From NCBI GenBank assembly GCA_037355855.1, contig CM074764.1, forward strand, positions 5,177,631 through 5,225,000: a DNA stretch of 47,370 nucleotides, read 5' to 3'. Under the pieces are notes generated by a model. The model was not told the DNA's origin. It searched no databases and was given only the letters and a program-made list of their open reading frames with translations. This document shows, in pieces, positions 18,075 through 30,410 of this stretch. Each line of letters opens with the position of its first letter. Position 1 is the stretch's first letter. Position numbers and translations under genes: made by a program. The DNA is from Pseudo-nitzschia pungens (taxonomy: Eukaryota > Bacillariophyta > Bacillariophyceae > Bacillariales > Bacillariaceae).

Positions 18075-21000
18075 TTAATTTATTTGTCCAGGTTTCTGTA
18101 AAAGTTCTGACGAATTAAATTCATTATATTGATTATTCATCAAATATTTTCTAAACGAATTTTTGTAATTTTGTGAGCCAGTTCCAGCTGGAATTAAATG
18201 ACCAATAACAATATTTTCTTTTAGACCTCGTAACCAGTCAATTCGGCCTTCAATCGCTGCTTTTGTTAAAACACGTGTTGTCTCTTGGAAGCTTGCAGCC
18301 GAGATAAAACTTGGATTATTTAAGGCAGCTTTAGTAATACCAAGTAATAATGGAACATAACATGCTATTTGTTTATTCTCGCTCATTAAAATATTATTAA
18401 TGTATTGAATATGATATAAATCAATTACCTCTCGTTGTAATAATGGCGTATCTCCTTCATACGTAATTAAAACTTTTGTTGTCATTTGTTTGATAATAAC
18501 TTCTAAATGTTTATCATTAATAGTAACACCTTGAGATTTGTATACAGATTGAACAGAATTTAAGATAAATAATTGAACTTTTTTGAAACTTTTGTGACAG
18601 GCTTCATAATTTTCGATTAATCGTGCATATTTAAAAGTTTTCGTTCGATCGCATAAGAAAAATTTTAATAATCCATAATAATTAAAATAGACTTTAACTA
18701 ATTTATGAGGATTAATTTTTTCATTTTCTTTAATTGGTGTTCCTAGTTTCTGGAATTCAAAATTAACATCTAAACTTGTTTTTTGTGCTAATAGTCCTCG
18801 CTTTTGACTAGTCGGAATTCTTTTCACCATCATATTTTTCTTCCGCGCCTCTAAAATTTCTTCAATTCTTGGTAAGCCTTGAACAATATCACCCGTAGTT
18901 TCTTTTTCAAGATTTAGTAGACCCAAAGTTTTACCAGATTCAATAAACTCACTATTTTTACAAAATACACTATTTACATCCTGTTCAAAATAATCTTCCG
19001 TGATTGAATACAATCCAACTGCTTTTATTGATTTTGTGAACGGTTGTTCAGTAAATTTCAATAATGTTAATTGGTTTTTAATTTCATTTGAACTAGCCTT
19101 ACGGTTCTCATTTTGTATTAGTTCAGAACTTTGTAATAATACTGTTCGAGCAAATTTAGTTTTATTGACTGGCCTATTGTTATCTAAGTTCGGAGCTAAA
19201 ATTGTTTTTAATTGGGTATTTACATTGTTCGTTGTTATAGTGAATTTTTTTGAAAATTTGGGAATTAAACAACTATAGAATTTACCCGCATTCTTTAAGA
19301 AAAGTTTTGAAAATTCTGATTTTAATGTGATTTTTTGATCTTGAAGAGTACTATAATTTAAGTTACGTCGAATTAAAAGTTTTCTTAAATCATAATAATT
19401 TACTGCGATATTTTGATTAGTAATAGAGCTCAAATTACTATTTGATTGTGGGATAATTTTATATTGCAAGTTTGTTTTTACTTTTAAATTATCACCTTTA
19501 CAATTTGGGAAGAAATATGGGCGACCTTTTTGTATTGTTACAAATTCATCATTTTCAATAATAATTTTACCGGTTTTAGCAAGATTTGATTTACTCATAA
19601 TAAAATCATTTAACCCCTTGTTTCCAACTTCAGCTTTGTTTACAACAATACAATCATTATTTGAAATTAAAAAAATCTGTTTCTCATTTTGTTTCTTTAT
19701 TTTAAATTTTACAATTTCTAGTGAGTTTGAAGTAAGAGTTTCTAAATACCCTAAAACATTATAATTACTGACAAATTGATTTTTTTGGACTAAGAGACAA
19801 GGATCGATATTTTTATCTCTTAAATTTGGGGCAATATAATTGTTAAAATGAATTTTTTCAGTAATATTGAAATCAACTGAATTTTTCGGTTTATTATTTG
19901 CTAATTCAAGGTTAATATGTTTTTTAAATAAATTATTTGTTTTAAAAAGTAGAAGATTCGCAATTAAGTTAACATTTTTAATTCCATTTATACGTTGATT
20001 TGATTTATAGAAATAAACAGTTTTTGATTCTAAATTAAACTGTGATTGTAGATCAGTCTCTCTTTGTTCAAATGGAAGAGTCGCTGCTCCATGTGGGAAT
20101 TCATAAATTTGAATTGGACGAACTAAAAGTCGATCTTGACTTTCTTCGTCTAGACATTCACAAAACGATAAATTTTGAATCTTAACATTTGAAAATAAGG
20201 CTTCTCCAGGATAATAAACTTTCCCACCAACTTCATTTAATTTATTTCCTTTATAAACTAACCCAGATTTAATAGAAATTATTTGAGTATTATTGCCTTT
20301 CGGAGTAATCTGTACAATACCTGATGTTTTTGAGAATAAATTAGGAATAAGTTCAAATCCTTTCGAAATAAAATCCCCATCCTCAATAAATAAAATATTT
20401 TGTTCACATTTTATTTTATGAATCTCTTCTTCTAACCAAATCATCGTACGTGATTTGACAATTGGTGTAATTGTATTGGAATTTACTTTTAAGAATTTAT
20501 CAACAAATTTTCTAAATTTTGATTCGATGTTTTCTAATTTTTTTAATTTTCGATTTGCATTTAAAAGTGTTCGTTGGGTGCGAAGTAATTTTCTTGCCGC
20601 ATCTTCTTCTTTACGTTTGGCTTTCTCTAATTTTCGTTTCAGAATTGGGTAAGCTTTATTATCTTTTTCTATTTTTGAAAAACCTTCAGTTAAGAAATAG
20701 ATATCAGACTCCGCTTTTCGAATATCCCATCTTGCTTTTTCAATACTTGTGCCTGATCGAGCAATTGTAATTTCAGCTTTTTGATATTCAATATTAAGTT
20801 CTGTAAGTTCATCCTCATACGAAAATAGACTATAATTATTTTTTTGGAAGACAATTTGTCTTGTTCGTTGATAATGGTTTAAACTATTTCTAAAATCATA
20901 ATAAAGAATTCCACCTGTCAGAGTTAAAAACGAATTGTTAATCAGAGTTCCTAATTTTTCATTTCTTGTTAACTGTAAACAATTTTTAGAATTATTTTTT

Positions 21001-22685
21001 TGAATAGTTAAAGAGTATTTTTTATCGTCTAGGGTTAATAAATAATTTTTATAATTTCGCGAAGCTTTGAATTTCTCTAATTTCGCATTTTTTAATGAAT
21101 GTTTAGTATGATTAATTTTTATTAATCCTTCATATAAACTTCGTTTATTATTTATGAATGTCACCGAACCACTGTAATGATTAATTAGTTTTGTTCGAAA
21201 AACATAACTAAATGGATTTAATTTATGATCAGGGTAAAAATTTAAAAAAGAATTTAATGGACTATTATATAATTGCCCCGATAAAATCCAAATTAATTTA
21301 TTATGATTTAGCAAATTAACTTTTTGTTTTAATTTGGGTATAAAAATTTCACCACATGTATCACTTAAAATCGTCTTAACTTCTGTTTTAATTTCCTTAT
21401 TCGTATTAATGACTTCACCAATAACTGTATCCTTTGGAAGATATTGATTATTTTTTGGGAATAAAATTGTATTCCGTAAAATATCAATTTTAACTAAATC
21501 TTCATTTTTATCGGATGGAATTAAAACTAATGAACCAGCATTCTTTGTTACAAGAACATCTTCGCCTCGATTTGTTCTTAACACAACAGTTTTTAATCGT
21601 TTATAGAATTGAATAATTCCATTCATTGGACTAATAATTTGTTGACGAGCTTCTGACGTGAAGATACCACCAGTATGAAATGTCCGCATCGTAAGTTGTG
21701 TACCAGGTTCTCCAATTGATTGACCAGCTAAAATGCCAATCGCTTCTCCAATATCAATTAAGTTTTCATTTGCTAAATCCCATCCATAACATTTTTGACA
21801 AATTGCTCGATATAATTGACAAGTTAATGGAGAACGAACGGAATATTCAAGAATTTTTTTATCTTTAAATGTTTGAATTAATTCAGGAGTTATTTGAGTA
21901 TTTTGTTTGACCAGTAAAGCTGATGTTTGAGGATCATAAATGGGTTTATTTAAAACCCGTCCTAAAATTTTATCATAAATATCAGACGAATTTGTAAAAT
22001 TTTTGCTTGAAAATACAAATGAATGACTTGTTAAACAGTCTTTCTCACGAATTAAAATATCTTGAGATACATCAATTAAACGACGTGTTAAATATCCAGA
22101 ATTAGCCGTTTTTAATGCCGTGTCAACAATCCCTTTACGAGCTCCGTAACCTGACATTAAATAATCAGTAATCGTTAATCCTTCACGAAAATTCTTCTTA
22201 ATTGGTAAATTCATAATTTGACCACTTGGGTCAGACATTAAACCTCGCATCCCAACCAACTGACGAACTTGCGATAAGTTACCACGGGCACCTGAAAAAG
22301 CCATGATATAAACCGAGTTAAGAGGATCATAATTTTTAAAATAGTAAATAATCTGATTTTTTAATGATTCACTTGTAAGACTCCAAGTATCAATGATTTT
22401 TTGAAATCTTTCAACATCAGTTATTTTACCCTTTAAAAAAATTTTTTCCGAATTATAAATTTCTTGATTTGCTTTTTCAAGCATAACATTTTTTACAAAC
22501 GGAATTTTTAAATCTTCAATACTAATTGAAATTCCAGCATGACTAGCATATTTAAAACCTAAATATTTTAATTCATCTGCTAATAAACAAGCCTGCATCG
22601 AATCATAACTTGTAAAACTCCATGCTAATAATTGACGTAATTGTTTTTTATCAATTAAAGTATTTTGATAAGTGTAAGTTTTCAT
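18075..22685 (-). CDS. rpoC2: Plastid RNA polymerase beta'' subunit
   Basis: C-terminal part of the split bacterial beta' subunit, which forms much of the catalytic cleft of the plastid-encoded RNA polymerase. The 1536-residue product has the trigger-loop region block GEPGTQLTMRTFHTGG near residue 320 and the C-terminal block SFISAASFQETTRVLTKAAI near 1475. The middle is a long, poorly conserved insertion. Residues about 624-731 are rich in K, E, R and hydrophobics in heptad-like spacing, a probable coiled coil. It starts 28 bp after rpoC1. Confidence 0.97.
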   Translation of the reverse strand: MKTYTYQNTLIDKKQLRQLLAWSFTSYDSMQACLLADELKYLGFKYASHAGISISIEDLKIPFVKNVMLEKANQEIYNSEKIFLKGKITDVERFQKIIDTWSLTSESLKNQIIYYFKNYDPLNSVYIMAFSGARGNLSQVRQLVGMRGLMSDPSGQIMNLPIKKNFREGLTITDYLMSGYGARKGIVDTALKTANSGYLTRRLIDVSQDILIREKDCLTSHSFVFSSKNFTNSSDIYDKILGRVLNKPIYDPQTSALLVKQNTQITPELIQTFKDKKILEYSVRSPLTCQLYRAICQKCYGWDLANENLIDIGEAIGILAGQSIGEPGTQLTMRTFHTGGIFTSEARQQIISPMNGIIQFYKRLKTVVLRTNRGEDVLVTKNAGSLVLIPSDKNEDLVKIDILRNTILFPKNNQYLPKDTVIGEVINTNKEIKTEVKTILSDTCGEIFIPKLKQKVNLLNHNKLIWILSGQLYNSPLNSFLNFYPDHKLNPFSYVFRTKLINHYSGSVTFINNKRSLYEGLIKINHTKHSLKNAKLEKFKASRNYKNYLLTLDDKKYSLTIQKNNSKNCLQLTRNEKLGTLINNSFLTLTGGILYYDFRNSLNHYQRTRQIVFQKNNYSLFSYEDELTELNIEYQKAEITIARSGTSIEKARWDIRKAESDIYFLTEGFSKIEKDNKAYPILKRKLEKAKRKEEDAARKLLRTQRTLLNANRKLKKLENIESKFRKFVDKFLKVNSNTITPIVKSRTMIWLEEEIHKIKCEQNILFIEDGDFISKGFELIPNLFSKTSGIVQITPKGNNTQIISIKSGLVYKGNKLNEVGGKVYYPGEALFSNVKIQNLSFCECLDEESQDRLLVRPIQIYEFPHGAATLPFEQRETDLQSQFNLESKTVYFYKSNQRINGIKNVNLIANLLLFKTNNLFKKHINLELANNKPKNSVDFNITEKIHFNNYIAPNLRDKNIDPCLLVQKNQFVSNYNVLGYLETLTSNSLEIVKFKIKKQNEKQIFLISNNDCIVVNKAEVGNKGLNDFIMSKSNLAKTGKIIIENDEFVTIQKGRPYFFPNCKGDNLKVKTNLQYKIIPQSNSNLSSITNQNIAVNYYDLRKLLIRRNLNYSTLQDQKITLKSEFSKLFLKNAGKFYSCLIPKFSKKFTITTNNVNTQLKTILAPNLDNNRPVNKTKFARTVLLQSSELIQNENRKASSNEIKNQLTLLKFTEQPFTKSIKAVGLYSITEDYFEQDVNSVFCKNSEFIESGKTLGLLNLEKETTGDIVQGLPRIEEILEARKKNMMVKRIPTSQKRGLLAQKTSLDVNFEFQKLGTPIKENEKINPHKLVKVYFNYYGLLKFFLCDRTKTFKYARLIENYEACHKSFKKVQLFILNSVQSVYKSQGVTINDKHLEVIIKQMTTKVLITYEGDTPLLQREVIDLYHIQYINNILMSENKQIACYVPLLLGITKAALNNPSFISAASFQETTRVLTKAAIEGRIDWLRGLKENIVIGHLIPAGTGSQNYKNSFRKYLMNNQYNEFNSSELLQKPGQIN

Positions 22686-22713
22686 AAAATATATTTAATA
22701 GGTTATCTTTGAA

Positions 22714-24840
22714 TTATAAAAAATTTAAAGTTTTTTGAATTGTATAATTTAAAATAACGCGACCCGTTGTTGTTTGTAAATATTGCGTAATTACTTCGCC
22801 CTTAGAATCTTTTCGGATTTGTAAGTTTTCATAATATTCAATGATACTATTATCAGATAAGATAACTTTCTTTTGTAAATCTGATCTCTGATAATCTTCA
22901 TCAGTATATCTAATCCATATCGAGGTATGAATTTCAATTTTATCTTGATTGTATGCTAAAATTACATCTTCAAGATTTGCAAAATAATAATTTGAACCTA
23001 ATAAACCTGTGATATTATTTGCTGTTAAGTAATAACACCCAAGAACCATATCTTGACTTGGCATAATGATTGGCTCACCGTTTGCCGGTGATAAGAAATT
23101 ATACGGTGCTAACATTAACATATAACATTCGGCCTGGGCTTCCGGTGATAATGGAATATGGACAGCCATTTGATCTCCATCAAAATCAGCATTAAAGGCT
23201 GAACAAACTAAAGGATGCAATTTAATAGCACGCCCTTTTACTAAAATTGGTTCAAATGCTTGGATTCCTAAGCGATGTAATGTGGGAGCACGATTTAAAA
23301 AAATTGGATGGTTTTTTAAAATTTGTTCTACAACAGGTTTAATTGTTAATTCATCTGACTGAATTAAATTTTTCGCAATTTTTATATTATTTGCCAAATT
23401 TTGATTAATTAATTCTCGAATAATAAATGGTTGAAATAACTCAATTGCCATTTCATACGGTAAACCACACTGATTTAACTTTAATGTTGGACCAACCACA
23501 ATTACTGAACGTCCTGAATAATCAACACGTTTTCCTAATAAATTTTGACGGAAACGCCCATGCTTCCCTTTAATGATATCTGACAAAGATTTTAGAGGGC
23601 GATTATTTGCACTTAATGCAATTTTACCTCGCTTTCCATTATCAATTAAAGTATCTACTGCTTCTTGTAATAATCGCTTTTCATTTCGAATGATCAATTG
23701 TGGAGCATCAATCTCTAATAATCTAAGTAATCGATTATTTCTTGTAATAATTCGACGATAAAGCTCATTTAAGTCAGAAGTTGCAAAACGTCCACCTTCC
23801 AATTGAATCATTGGACGCAAAGCAGGAGGAATAATTGGTAAAATAGATAAGATCATCCAAGACGGTTCGGATGCCGTTCCAATTAAGTTTTCTAAAATTC
23901 GAATCCGTTTAATAGCTTTCTCACGGATTTTATATAATCGATGTTGTTCCCATTTTCTAAACCAATATGAAGCATAATATAATGGTTCTTCTTTATTTAA
24001 TACTTTTGTACAAACTAGAACAAAACAACGTGTTCGAGAAATTTCTGATTCCAAATTTAGTTTTTCTAATTCTCGTTTAATCAATGGAGCACCAATTAAA
24101 AAACTTGGAGTAGCTTTTAATAAATATTTTGGTGTTTGTTGTCGTCGATTTTGTGGTTTTGGATAAGGTTTTAAAGGGTAATTACTTCTCCCCAATTCTC
24201 GACTTCTTCGATACTGTTGTAAATCCCAATGAAGTCCGTAGAATGAAATCTCATCTTCAGCAATAAAATAAGCTAAGGATGCAAGCTTAATACGTTTAAT
24301 TCTCTCATCCCATAAACTAATAATTGTAGAAGGTGTTAATTTTAAACCATTACAGGTCCAGAAATAATCAAAATTTCTAAGTTTAAGTTTATTTTTACAT
24401 TTGTCTGATTGACTTGTATAGCTTGTATTTAATCGTTTTTCAAATTCTTCTACTTCTAGTAGAAGAGCCATAAAATTTGGTCTACTATTAATGTACCAAA
24501 CATGAGTTACTGGATAAACAAGACTAATATATCCCATTCTGTGTCGACGTACACGAGATTCCGTTAACTCAACACCACAACGCTCACAAATTAATCCATC
24601 ATAACGAACACGTTTATATTTACCACAAGCACACTCGAAACTCCTACTGGGGCCAAAAATGCGCTCACAAAACAATCCATCCATTTCTGGTTTGAATGTT
24701 CTATAATTTATGGTTTCAGGTTTTTGAACTTCCCCTACGAATTGACCATTTGGTAATTTACGATTTGACCATTGTAAAATTCGAAAAGGGGATGCTAATT
24801 TAATTTTAATATAATTAAATTCTTTTACAAAGTTTTTCAT
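22714..24840 (-). CDS. rpoC1: Plastid RNA polymerase beta' subunit (N-terminal part)
   Basis: Carries the active-site magnesium motif of RNA polymerase. The 708-residue product holds NADFDGDQM within [19 protein letters not shown], an N-terminal zinc site ([20 protein letters not shown]) and the [18 protein letters not shown] block. rpoB ends only 5 bp before its start, so the genes are surely co-transcribed and perhaps translationally coupled. Confidence 0.98.
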   Translation of the reverse strand: MKNFVKEFNYIKIKLASPFRILQWSNRKLPNGQFVGEVQKPETINYRTFKPEMDGLFCERIFGPSRSFECACGKYKRVRYDGLICERCGVELTESRVRRHRMGYISLVYPVTHVWYINSRPNFMALLLEVEEFEKRLNTSYTSQSDKCKNKLKLRNFDYFWTCNGLKLTPSTIISLWDERIKRIKLASLAYFIAEDEISFYGLHWDLQQYRRSRELGRSNYPLKPYPKPQNRRQQTPKYLLKATPSFLIGAPLIKRELEKLNLESEISRTRCFVLVCTKVLNKEEPLYYASYWFRKWEQHRLYKIREKAIKRIRILENLIGTASEPSWMILSILPIIPPALRPMIQLEGGRFATSDLNELYRRIITRNNRLLRLLEIDAPQLIIRNEKRLLQEAVDTLIDNGKRGKIALSANNRPLKSLSDIIKGKHGRFRQNLLGKRVDYSGRSVIVVGPTLKLNQCGLPYEMAIELFQPFIIRELINQNLANNIKIAKNLIQSDELTIKPVVEQILKNHPIFLNRAPTLHRLGIQAFEPILVKGRAIKLHPLVCSAFNADFDGDQMAVHIPLSPEAQAECYMLMLAPYNFLSPANGEPIIMPSQDMVLGCYYLTANNITGLLGSNYYFANLEDVILAYNQDKIEIHTSIWIRYTDEDYQRSDLQKKVILSDNSIIEYYENLQIRKDSKGEVITQYLQTTTGRVILNYTIQKTLNFL

Positions 24841-24845
24841 AATTT

Positions 24846-27800
24846 TTAAAATGAAATATCATCTATATTTGAAGTAGGTAGGAAGGTTTTCGAAAAAGCA
24901 TTATATCTTTCAACAATATTCACTTCCACTTCATATTGTTTCGAGGAACTAAATTTTTGGATTTTATATGTACTCATATCTAAACCAATAGAACGTAATT
25001 CTTGTAATAATACTTTAAAAGATTCTGGAATTCCAAATTGTGGTATTTGTTGTCCTTTTACAATTGCATTTAATGTTGCATTTCGACCTGGCATATCATC
25101 TGACTTAATTGTTAAAATTTCTTTTAATGTAAAGGCAGCCCCAAATCCTTCTAATGCCCAAACTTCCATTTCTCCAAATCGTTGCCCACCATGTTGAGCT
25201 TTTCCTCGTAACGGTTGCTGAGTAATCAATGAGTACGGTCCGGTTGCTCGGGAATGCATTTTATCATCAACAAGATGGATCAGTTTTAACATATATGCAT
25301 TTCCAACTGTAATTGGATTTTCAAATTCTTTTCCTGTTCGACCATCGATTAAAACCATTTTACCTGGAGCATAAGGATTAAAAATCCAACTTTTATTTCT
25401 TTTAATAGAAGCTTGACGAAGTTTCTTATTAATCAAAATTCGTGATATTTCTAAACCATACATTTCATCAAATGGTAAAATTTTAAATCGACAATTTAAT
25501 TTGTCTCCCGCAAATCCTAATAAACATTCGTATAACTGACCAACATTCATTCGAGAAGGAACCCCTAAAGGATTTAAAATAATATCAATTGGTGTTCCAT
25601 CCGGTAAGAATGGCATATCTTGACGTGCTAAAATTCGTGAAATAATACCTTTGTTACCATGGCGACCAGCAATCTTATCACCAACTTGAATTTTTCGAAT
25701 TTGAGCAATAAATACATAGATTTTTTCAGATTTATATGTCAATTTTGTTTTCCGATTAAATGTAACTGTTTCAATAACACGTCCCGATTCACCATGAGGC
25801 ATTCTATAAGAATTATCTTTTACTCCTTTGGCTTTTGTACTGAAAATTGCACGTAACAGCTTTGATTCTGGTAATTGTTCGTAAGCATTTGTTGAAACAA
25901 CTTTTCCAACTAAAATATCTCCAGATTTTACAAATGTACCAACTCTTACAATTCCATCATCATTTAAATGTTTGACTTCAGACAAGTTTAAATTTGGAAT
26001 CATTTTCATTGTTTGTTCAGAGATTTCTGCATTCCGATTAATTTCAATTTTGTATCGTTCGATATGAATTGAAGTGAAAATATCATCATAAACTAAACGT
26101 TCACTAATTAAAATAGCATCCTCAAAGTTATACCCTTGCCATGGCATATAAGCAATTAACGTATTTTGACCCAATGATAATTCACTACTTGTAATTGCTG
26201 GACCATCACTAAGAATTTGTCCAGATTGAATTTTTTCACCTTTCCAAACAATTGGACGCTGATTAATGCAAGTTTGTTGATTAGAACGTAAGTATTTCTG
26301 TAATTTATAAATTACTTTTTTATTATTACTATCTTTAATAATAATTTTATTTGCAGTTACCGAATTAACAATTCCGGAAATATGAGCATTTAATGTCATC
26401 CCCGAATCAATAGCGATTTGATTTTCTAATCCTGTACCAACAATTGGTTTTTGTGGGAAAATTAGTGGAACCGATTGACGCTGCATATTTGAGCCCATTA
26501 ATGCTCGGTTTGCATCATCGTGTTCAAAGAATGGAATTAAAGATGCCGCAACGGAAACAACTTGAATTGTTGAAATTGAAATAAAATCAACTTCAGATGG
26601 TGTTACATTAATAAAATCTTGTTTATATCGAACTGAAATAATATTTTTTATTAAATAATTATCTTTGTTTGTCGCAATATCCGCAGGCGCAATTTTGTAT
26701 AAATCTTCAACTTCCGCAGTTAAATAAATTGGGTTTCCAGTTTTTAAAACTTTTCCGTTGATTACTCGCCAAAACGGAGTTTCTAAGAATCCAAGCTTAT
26801 TAACTCGAGCACATGTTGTTAAGGATGCAATTAAACCAACATTTTGTCCTTCTGGTGTCTCAATTGGACAAATTCGACCGTAATGACTTGGATGAATATC
26901 ACGAACAGAAAAACTAATGTGATCTCGATTCAATCCACCGGGGCCTAAACCACTAATTCGACGCCGATGTGTTAATGAAGAAAGAGGATTAGTTTGATCT
27001 AAATATTGTGATAATTGACTAGACCCGAAAAATTCTCGAATTGTGGCATTAATAACACTAAAATTTAGAAGATAATTCGATTCAATAGTATTTGTTTGAT
27101 TTCTTAATTTTCGAACTAATCTTTGGAATCCTATTCGGAATAAGTTTTGTAATAATTCACCAATAGATCGAACTCGTTTATTTTTAAGATGATCAATATC
27201 ATCTGGAACGGCTTTTGAAATTGTTAATGAAATTAATTTATCAATAATCGCAAAAATATCTTCATAAGTAATTATTTGAAGACGGTTACTAATTTTTAAA
27301 CTTAATCGATTATTAATTTTTAATCGTCCTACTTTTCCCAAGTTATAATAATTCGGATCAAAAATTTGTGAAAATTCAGAAATATTTTTAAAATATTCAA
27401 GATTCGAATCAAATCGACTAATAGGTTGTTTTAAATAGGTTGAATTAATTAAAAGTGGTTTATTAAAATAGAAGAAATCAGAATAATATAAATTTTGATA
27501 AATTTCTAAATCCGTCAATCCCATTTCTTTTAAGAGTATAAGAATAGGTTTTTGAGTAATTTTATCTAATTGAATAATAAGTTCTTCTTCTTGATTTTTA
27601 ATTGGGTAATTGTAGGCATTAAGTTTTGTATTCTTTTGAAAATTGAATCGAATCCATGATCCATATTCTGGGATTAAAGTAGCTGTATATAATTCTTTAT
27701 CATTATATTTTTTATGATAATTGGTTTTAATTTCATGATCCTTTTGATATAAAAGTAATTGAGTTTTACTTTTTAAATATTTATCTCGTTTTTTTAGATA

Positions 27801-29273
27801 ATTATCATGTCTAGCTAACTCTTCTTTTAATACCTTTTTATCTTTCTTTAATAAATCTTTTTCTGCTTGGATTACAAATGAACTAGCACCCTTCTTTATT
27901 AATTGACGCAATCGTCTTGTTCGTTTGTAAATATTTTCCTTATATTTATCAAATGGCGTTGGATCAAGCTCATAAGAGGTATGAATTTGTCCAAATAAAT
28001 ATCTTAACTGATCTTTTAAACTAGTTGAAAAATATAAAGTTGGTCGGAAAACCGCAAATTGTGTTAATTGATTTGCATTTACTTCTTTTACTAATGATTT
28101 TTGAATATTCTGTTTTAAGAATGAGAAATTTTGGTCATCAAAGAACCAGTTCATTAAATGTTCAGTAACTAAAACTAATCTTGAATTTAACTGAAGTTGA
28201 ACGGTTAATTGAGAATTTGTAACTGTCTTTGTATAGACATTAATAACTCTTCGAATTTGGTCATCAGATAATTTTAACGTTTCTGAAGAATTCAATAATT
28301 TATTAGATTCTGATGAATAAGTTAAAATTCGATATTTGGTTAAAACTTTTAATAAAAATTGAAAATATTTCAATAAGGTACTAATTGTTTCATTAGTAAA
28401 ATTAGTCTTTGAATTGGGTGATGTATATTTTTGTTTTAACCATTTTAAAAATAATAACCTCATTTTTGAGGTTGACTGGAAGTTTTGTGTTTGTGAGATT
28501 AAAACATAGAATTTAAAACATTGAAAAAAGGAAAACGATGAGTCATTCTTTGATTGCTTTAAAAATTCTAAAGAATAATAAGAAATTGGAATAGAATTAG
28601 GTTCATGGGACGCTTGTGACTTTGCCTTATAAGTTTGAGTTTCCCAAGTTGTAAAGATTTTTTTAACTCGTTTATTTTTTAAAAAATCAATAATTTTATC
28701 ATCTGTATCTGTAAAGTTGATTCTTGGTTGGTCTAATTTAGGTTTTGAAAAAAATAAATCAAATTCGGAAATGAAAGCTTCACCAGATGGTAAAAATGTT
28801 CGTAGTCGATGGATATCTGCGGATAATTTACGTTTAAAGTGGTTTTGAATTCTTTGGTTTTTATTTTTTTCAAAATAAATACCAGGACTTCGAATAATTT
28901 GACTTACAATAACACGTTCACATCCATTAATAATGAATGTCGCATAAGTAGTCATTAAAGGTAAAGTAATAATCGGAAATTGGTTTTGGTAATGAACTTG
29001 GTTCAGAACTTTATTTCGGACTTCAATCGGGATCACTAACTGTGCTCGATAGTTTCCATTATATTTCTTTGCAATTATTAAGTTATAAAGCGGTTTAATT
29101 AATAAATATTCTTGACTAAAAATTAGGTATTCTGTATTCTGACTAAAATCGTAGATTTTTGAAAATAACGCTAATTCTTCAGTTAAACCTTGAGTAATAA
29201 ACCAACAAAAACTTACTCGTTGCATCGCAAGAAAATCAGGTAGAGCATTGATATAATTAATATTTTTGTGCAT
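24846..29273 (-). CDS. rpoB: Plastid RNA polymerase beta subunit
   Basis: Second largest catalytic subunit of the plastid-encoded RNA polymerase. The 1475-residue product has all main blocks: [50 protein letters not shown], and [20 protein letters not shown] near the C-terminus. The N-terminal half is expanded, and residues about 443-523 form a K/E/R-rich, probably coiled-coil insertion. It heads the rpoC1-rpoC2-rps2 operon; rps20 lies 196 bp upstream on the same strand. Confidence 0.98.
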   Translation of the reverse strand: MHKNINYINALPDFLAMQRVSFCWFITQGLTEELALFSKIYDFSQNTEYLIFSQEYLLIKPLYNLIIAKKYNGNYRAQLVIPIEVRNKVLNQVHYQNQFPIITLPLMTTYATFIINGCERVIVSQIIRSPGIYFEKNKNQRIQNHFKRKLSADIHRLRTFLPSGEAFISEFDLFFSKPKLDQPRINFTDTDDKIIDFLKNKRVKKIFTTWETQTYKAKSQASHEPNSIPISYYSLEFLKQSKNDSSFSFFQCFKFYVLISQTQNFQSTSKMRLLFLKWLKQKYTSPNSKTNFTNETISTLLKYFQFLLKVLTKYRILTYSSESNKLLNSSETLKLSDDQIRRVINVYTKTVTNSQLTVQLQLNSRLVLVTEHLMNWFFDDQNFSFLKQNIQKSLVKEVNANQLTQFAVFRPTLYFSTSLKDQLRYLFGQIHTSYELDPTPFDKYKENIYKRTRRLRQLIKKGASSFVIQAEKDLLKKDKKVLKEELARHDNYLKKRDKYLKSKTQLLLYQKDHEIKTNYHKKYNDKELYTATLIPEYGSWIRFNFQKNTKLNAYNYPIKNQEEELIIQLDKITQKPILILLKEMGLTDLEIYQNLYYSDFFYFNKPLLINSTYLKQPISRFDSNLEYFKNISEFSQIFDPNYYNLGKVGRLKINNRLSLKISNRLQIITYEDIFAIIDKLISLTISKAVPDDIDHLKNKRVRSIGELLQNLFRIGFQRLVRKLRNQTNTIESNYLLNFSVINATIREFFGSSQLSQYLDQTNPLSSLTHRRRISGLGPGGLNRDHISFSVRDIHPSHYGRICPIETPEGQNVGLIASLTTCARVNKLGFLETPFWRVINGKVLKTGNPIYLTAEVEDLYKIAPADIATNKDNYLIKNIISVRYKQDFINVTPSEVDFISISTIQVVSVAASLIPFFEHDDANRALMGSNMQRQSVPLIFPQKPIVGTGLENQIAIDSGMTLNAHISGIVNSVTANKIIIKDSNNKKVIYKLQKYLRSNQQTCINQRPIVWKGEKIQSGQILSDGPAITSSELSLGQNTLIAYMPWQGYNFEDAILISERLVYDDIFTSIHIERYKIEINRNAEISEQTMKMIPNLNLSEVKHLNDDGIVRVGTFVKSGDILVGKVVSTNAYEQLPESKLLRAIFSTKAKGVKDNSYRMPHGESGRVIETVTFNRKTKLTYKSEKIYVFIAQIRKIQVGDKIAGRHGNKGIISRILARQDMPFLPDGTPIDIILNPLGVPSRMNVGQLYECLLGFAGDKLNCRFKILPFDEMYGLEISRILINKKLRQASIKRNKSWIFNPYAPGKMVLIDGRTGKEFENPITVGNAYMLKLIHLVDDKMHSRATGPYSLITQQPLRGKAQHGGQRFGEMEVWALEGFGAAFTLKEILTIKSDDMPGRNATLNAIVKGQQIPQFGIPESFKVLLQELRSIGLDMSTYKIQKFSSSKQYEVEVNIVERYNAFSKTFLPTSNIDDISF

Positions 29274-29344
29274 GATTTTAGTTTATGCCATAAATAATTT
29301 TTTTAAGTTAATAGAATAACAAACATGATACAGCTTCTAGCTTA

Positions 29345-29376
29345 GACATTATTGCAAGTTTAACTACAATAATGTC
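29345..29376 (-). other. Hairpin in the rpoB leader
   Basis: Perfect 10-bp inverted repeat GACATTATTG/CAATAATGTC (29345-29354 with 29367-29376), 12-nt loop, about 70 bp before the rpoB start. It could end rps20 transcripts or fold in the rpoB 5' leader. Confidence 0.5.
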
Positions 29377-29469
29377 GCGATAGGATATTTGATTATAATT
29401 AAAATAGAAATCTAATTAGGATACAAATTAGTTTCAATTTTTGACACACTCTGTTTCTTATATTATAAT

Positions 29470-29739
29470 TTAGCTATTAGTTGAAAGGGCACTAGCAAGT
29501 CTTGCTTTCTTTCGAGCCGCTGTATTTTTATGAAAAACCTTTTTTTTTGTTCCTTTATCTAAAAAACTATAGATAGAATTTAAAATTGTTTGTAATTTTT
29601 CTGTAGCATCAGGAGTTTGGTTTAAAGTTTTAAAAAAAAGTTTTGTTAAAGTTCGAACAGTCGTTTTGTAATAAAGATTTTGTAAACGATTTCGTTTTGC
29701 AATTTCAATTCGTTTTTTTGCAGATTTATTATTAGCCAT
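29470..29739 (-). CDS. rps20: Ribosomal protein S20 (bS20)
   Basis: Primary 16S rRNA-binding protein of the small subunit. The 89-residue, very basic product starts MANNKSAKKRIEIAKRNR and carries KNTAARKKARLASAL near its end, both typical of S20. It lies upstream of rpoB on the same strand and is divergent from rpl33. Confidence 0.95.
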   Translation of the reverse strand: MANNKSAKKRIEIAKRNRLQNLYYKTTVRTLTKLFFKTLNQTPDATEKLQTILNSIYSFLDKGTKKKVFHKNTAARKKARLASALSTNS

Positions 29740-29918
29740 ATGTTTAAAAATAAGTTATCACGTAATATTTAAAATAAAAATATAATATAAGATTCTAGTA
29801 TAATCATTAAAAAATTGAAAGGTTTTTTTTAAAAAAATTTATTAATTTCTCATTAAACCTTGATAAGATAAAAATTTTTAGGCAATATAATTATTAAAAT
29901 TATTAAGTTCAAATTTAT

Positions 29919-30113
29919 ATGGCAAAAAATAAAGGCACTCGAATTTTAATTACTTTAGAATGTACAGAATGTCGTTCTAATTTAAATAAGCGTTCACCTG
30001 GTGTATCTCGATATACAACGCAAAAAAACCGTCGAAATAACCCTGAAAGATTAGAGTTAAAAAAGTATTGTCCAAATTGTAATAAACCTACTGTACATAA
30101 AGAGATTAAATAA
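29919..30113 (+). CDS. rpl33: Ribosomal protein L33 (bL33)
   Basis: Small large-subunit ribosomal protein. 64 residues with the family pattern [18 protein letters not shown] and two CxxC pairs (CTEC and CPNC), a zinc-ribbon form. rps18 starts 3 bp after its stop, so the two form a tight operon. Confidence 0.96.
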   Translation: MAKNKGTRILITLECTECRSNLNKRSPGVSRYTTQKNRRNNPERLELKKYCPNCNKPTVHKEIK

Positions 30114-30116
30114 ATT

Positions 30117-30335
30117 ATGGCACGACAAAAACAAAAAATTTCACCAATTAGTTTAAATCAAAAAATTGATTATAAAGATATCGATTTACTAAGATTATTT
30201 GTAACTGACCAAGGAAAAATTCTTCCACGCCGCGCAACAGGAGTAACTGTTCAACAACAGCGAAAATTATCAAAAGCAATTAAGAGAGCACGTACATTAG
30301 CGTTATTTCCATTTGTTGCATCAGAGCCAATTTAA
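30117..30335 (+). CDS. rps18: Ribosomal protein S18 (bS18)
   Basis: Small-subunit ribosomal protein. 72 residues with the family core [20 protein letters not shown] followed by [23 protein letters not shown]. It is second in rpl33-rps18 and is followed by a 13-bp hairpin. Confidence 0.97.
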   Translation: MARQKQKISPISLNQKIDYKDIDLLRLFVTDQGKILPRRATGVTVQQQRKLSKAIKRARTLALFPFVASEPI

Positions 30336-30341
30336 AACATT

Positions 30342-30373
30342 GTGAGTTATTATTTTCTTCAATAATAACTCAC
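30342..30373 (+). terminator. rps18 3' hairpin
   Basis: Perfect 13-bp inverted repeat (30342-30354 with 30361-30373), 6-nt loop, starting 7 bp after the rps18 stop and 38 bp before ycf3. Confidence 0.7.
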
Positions 30374-30410
30374 TTCAATTTTGATTCATTTATAAGGAGA
30401 AATTTATTTT

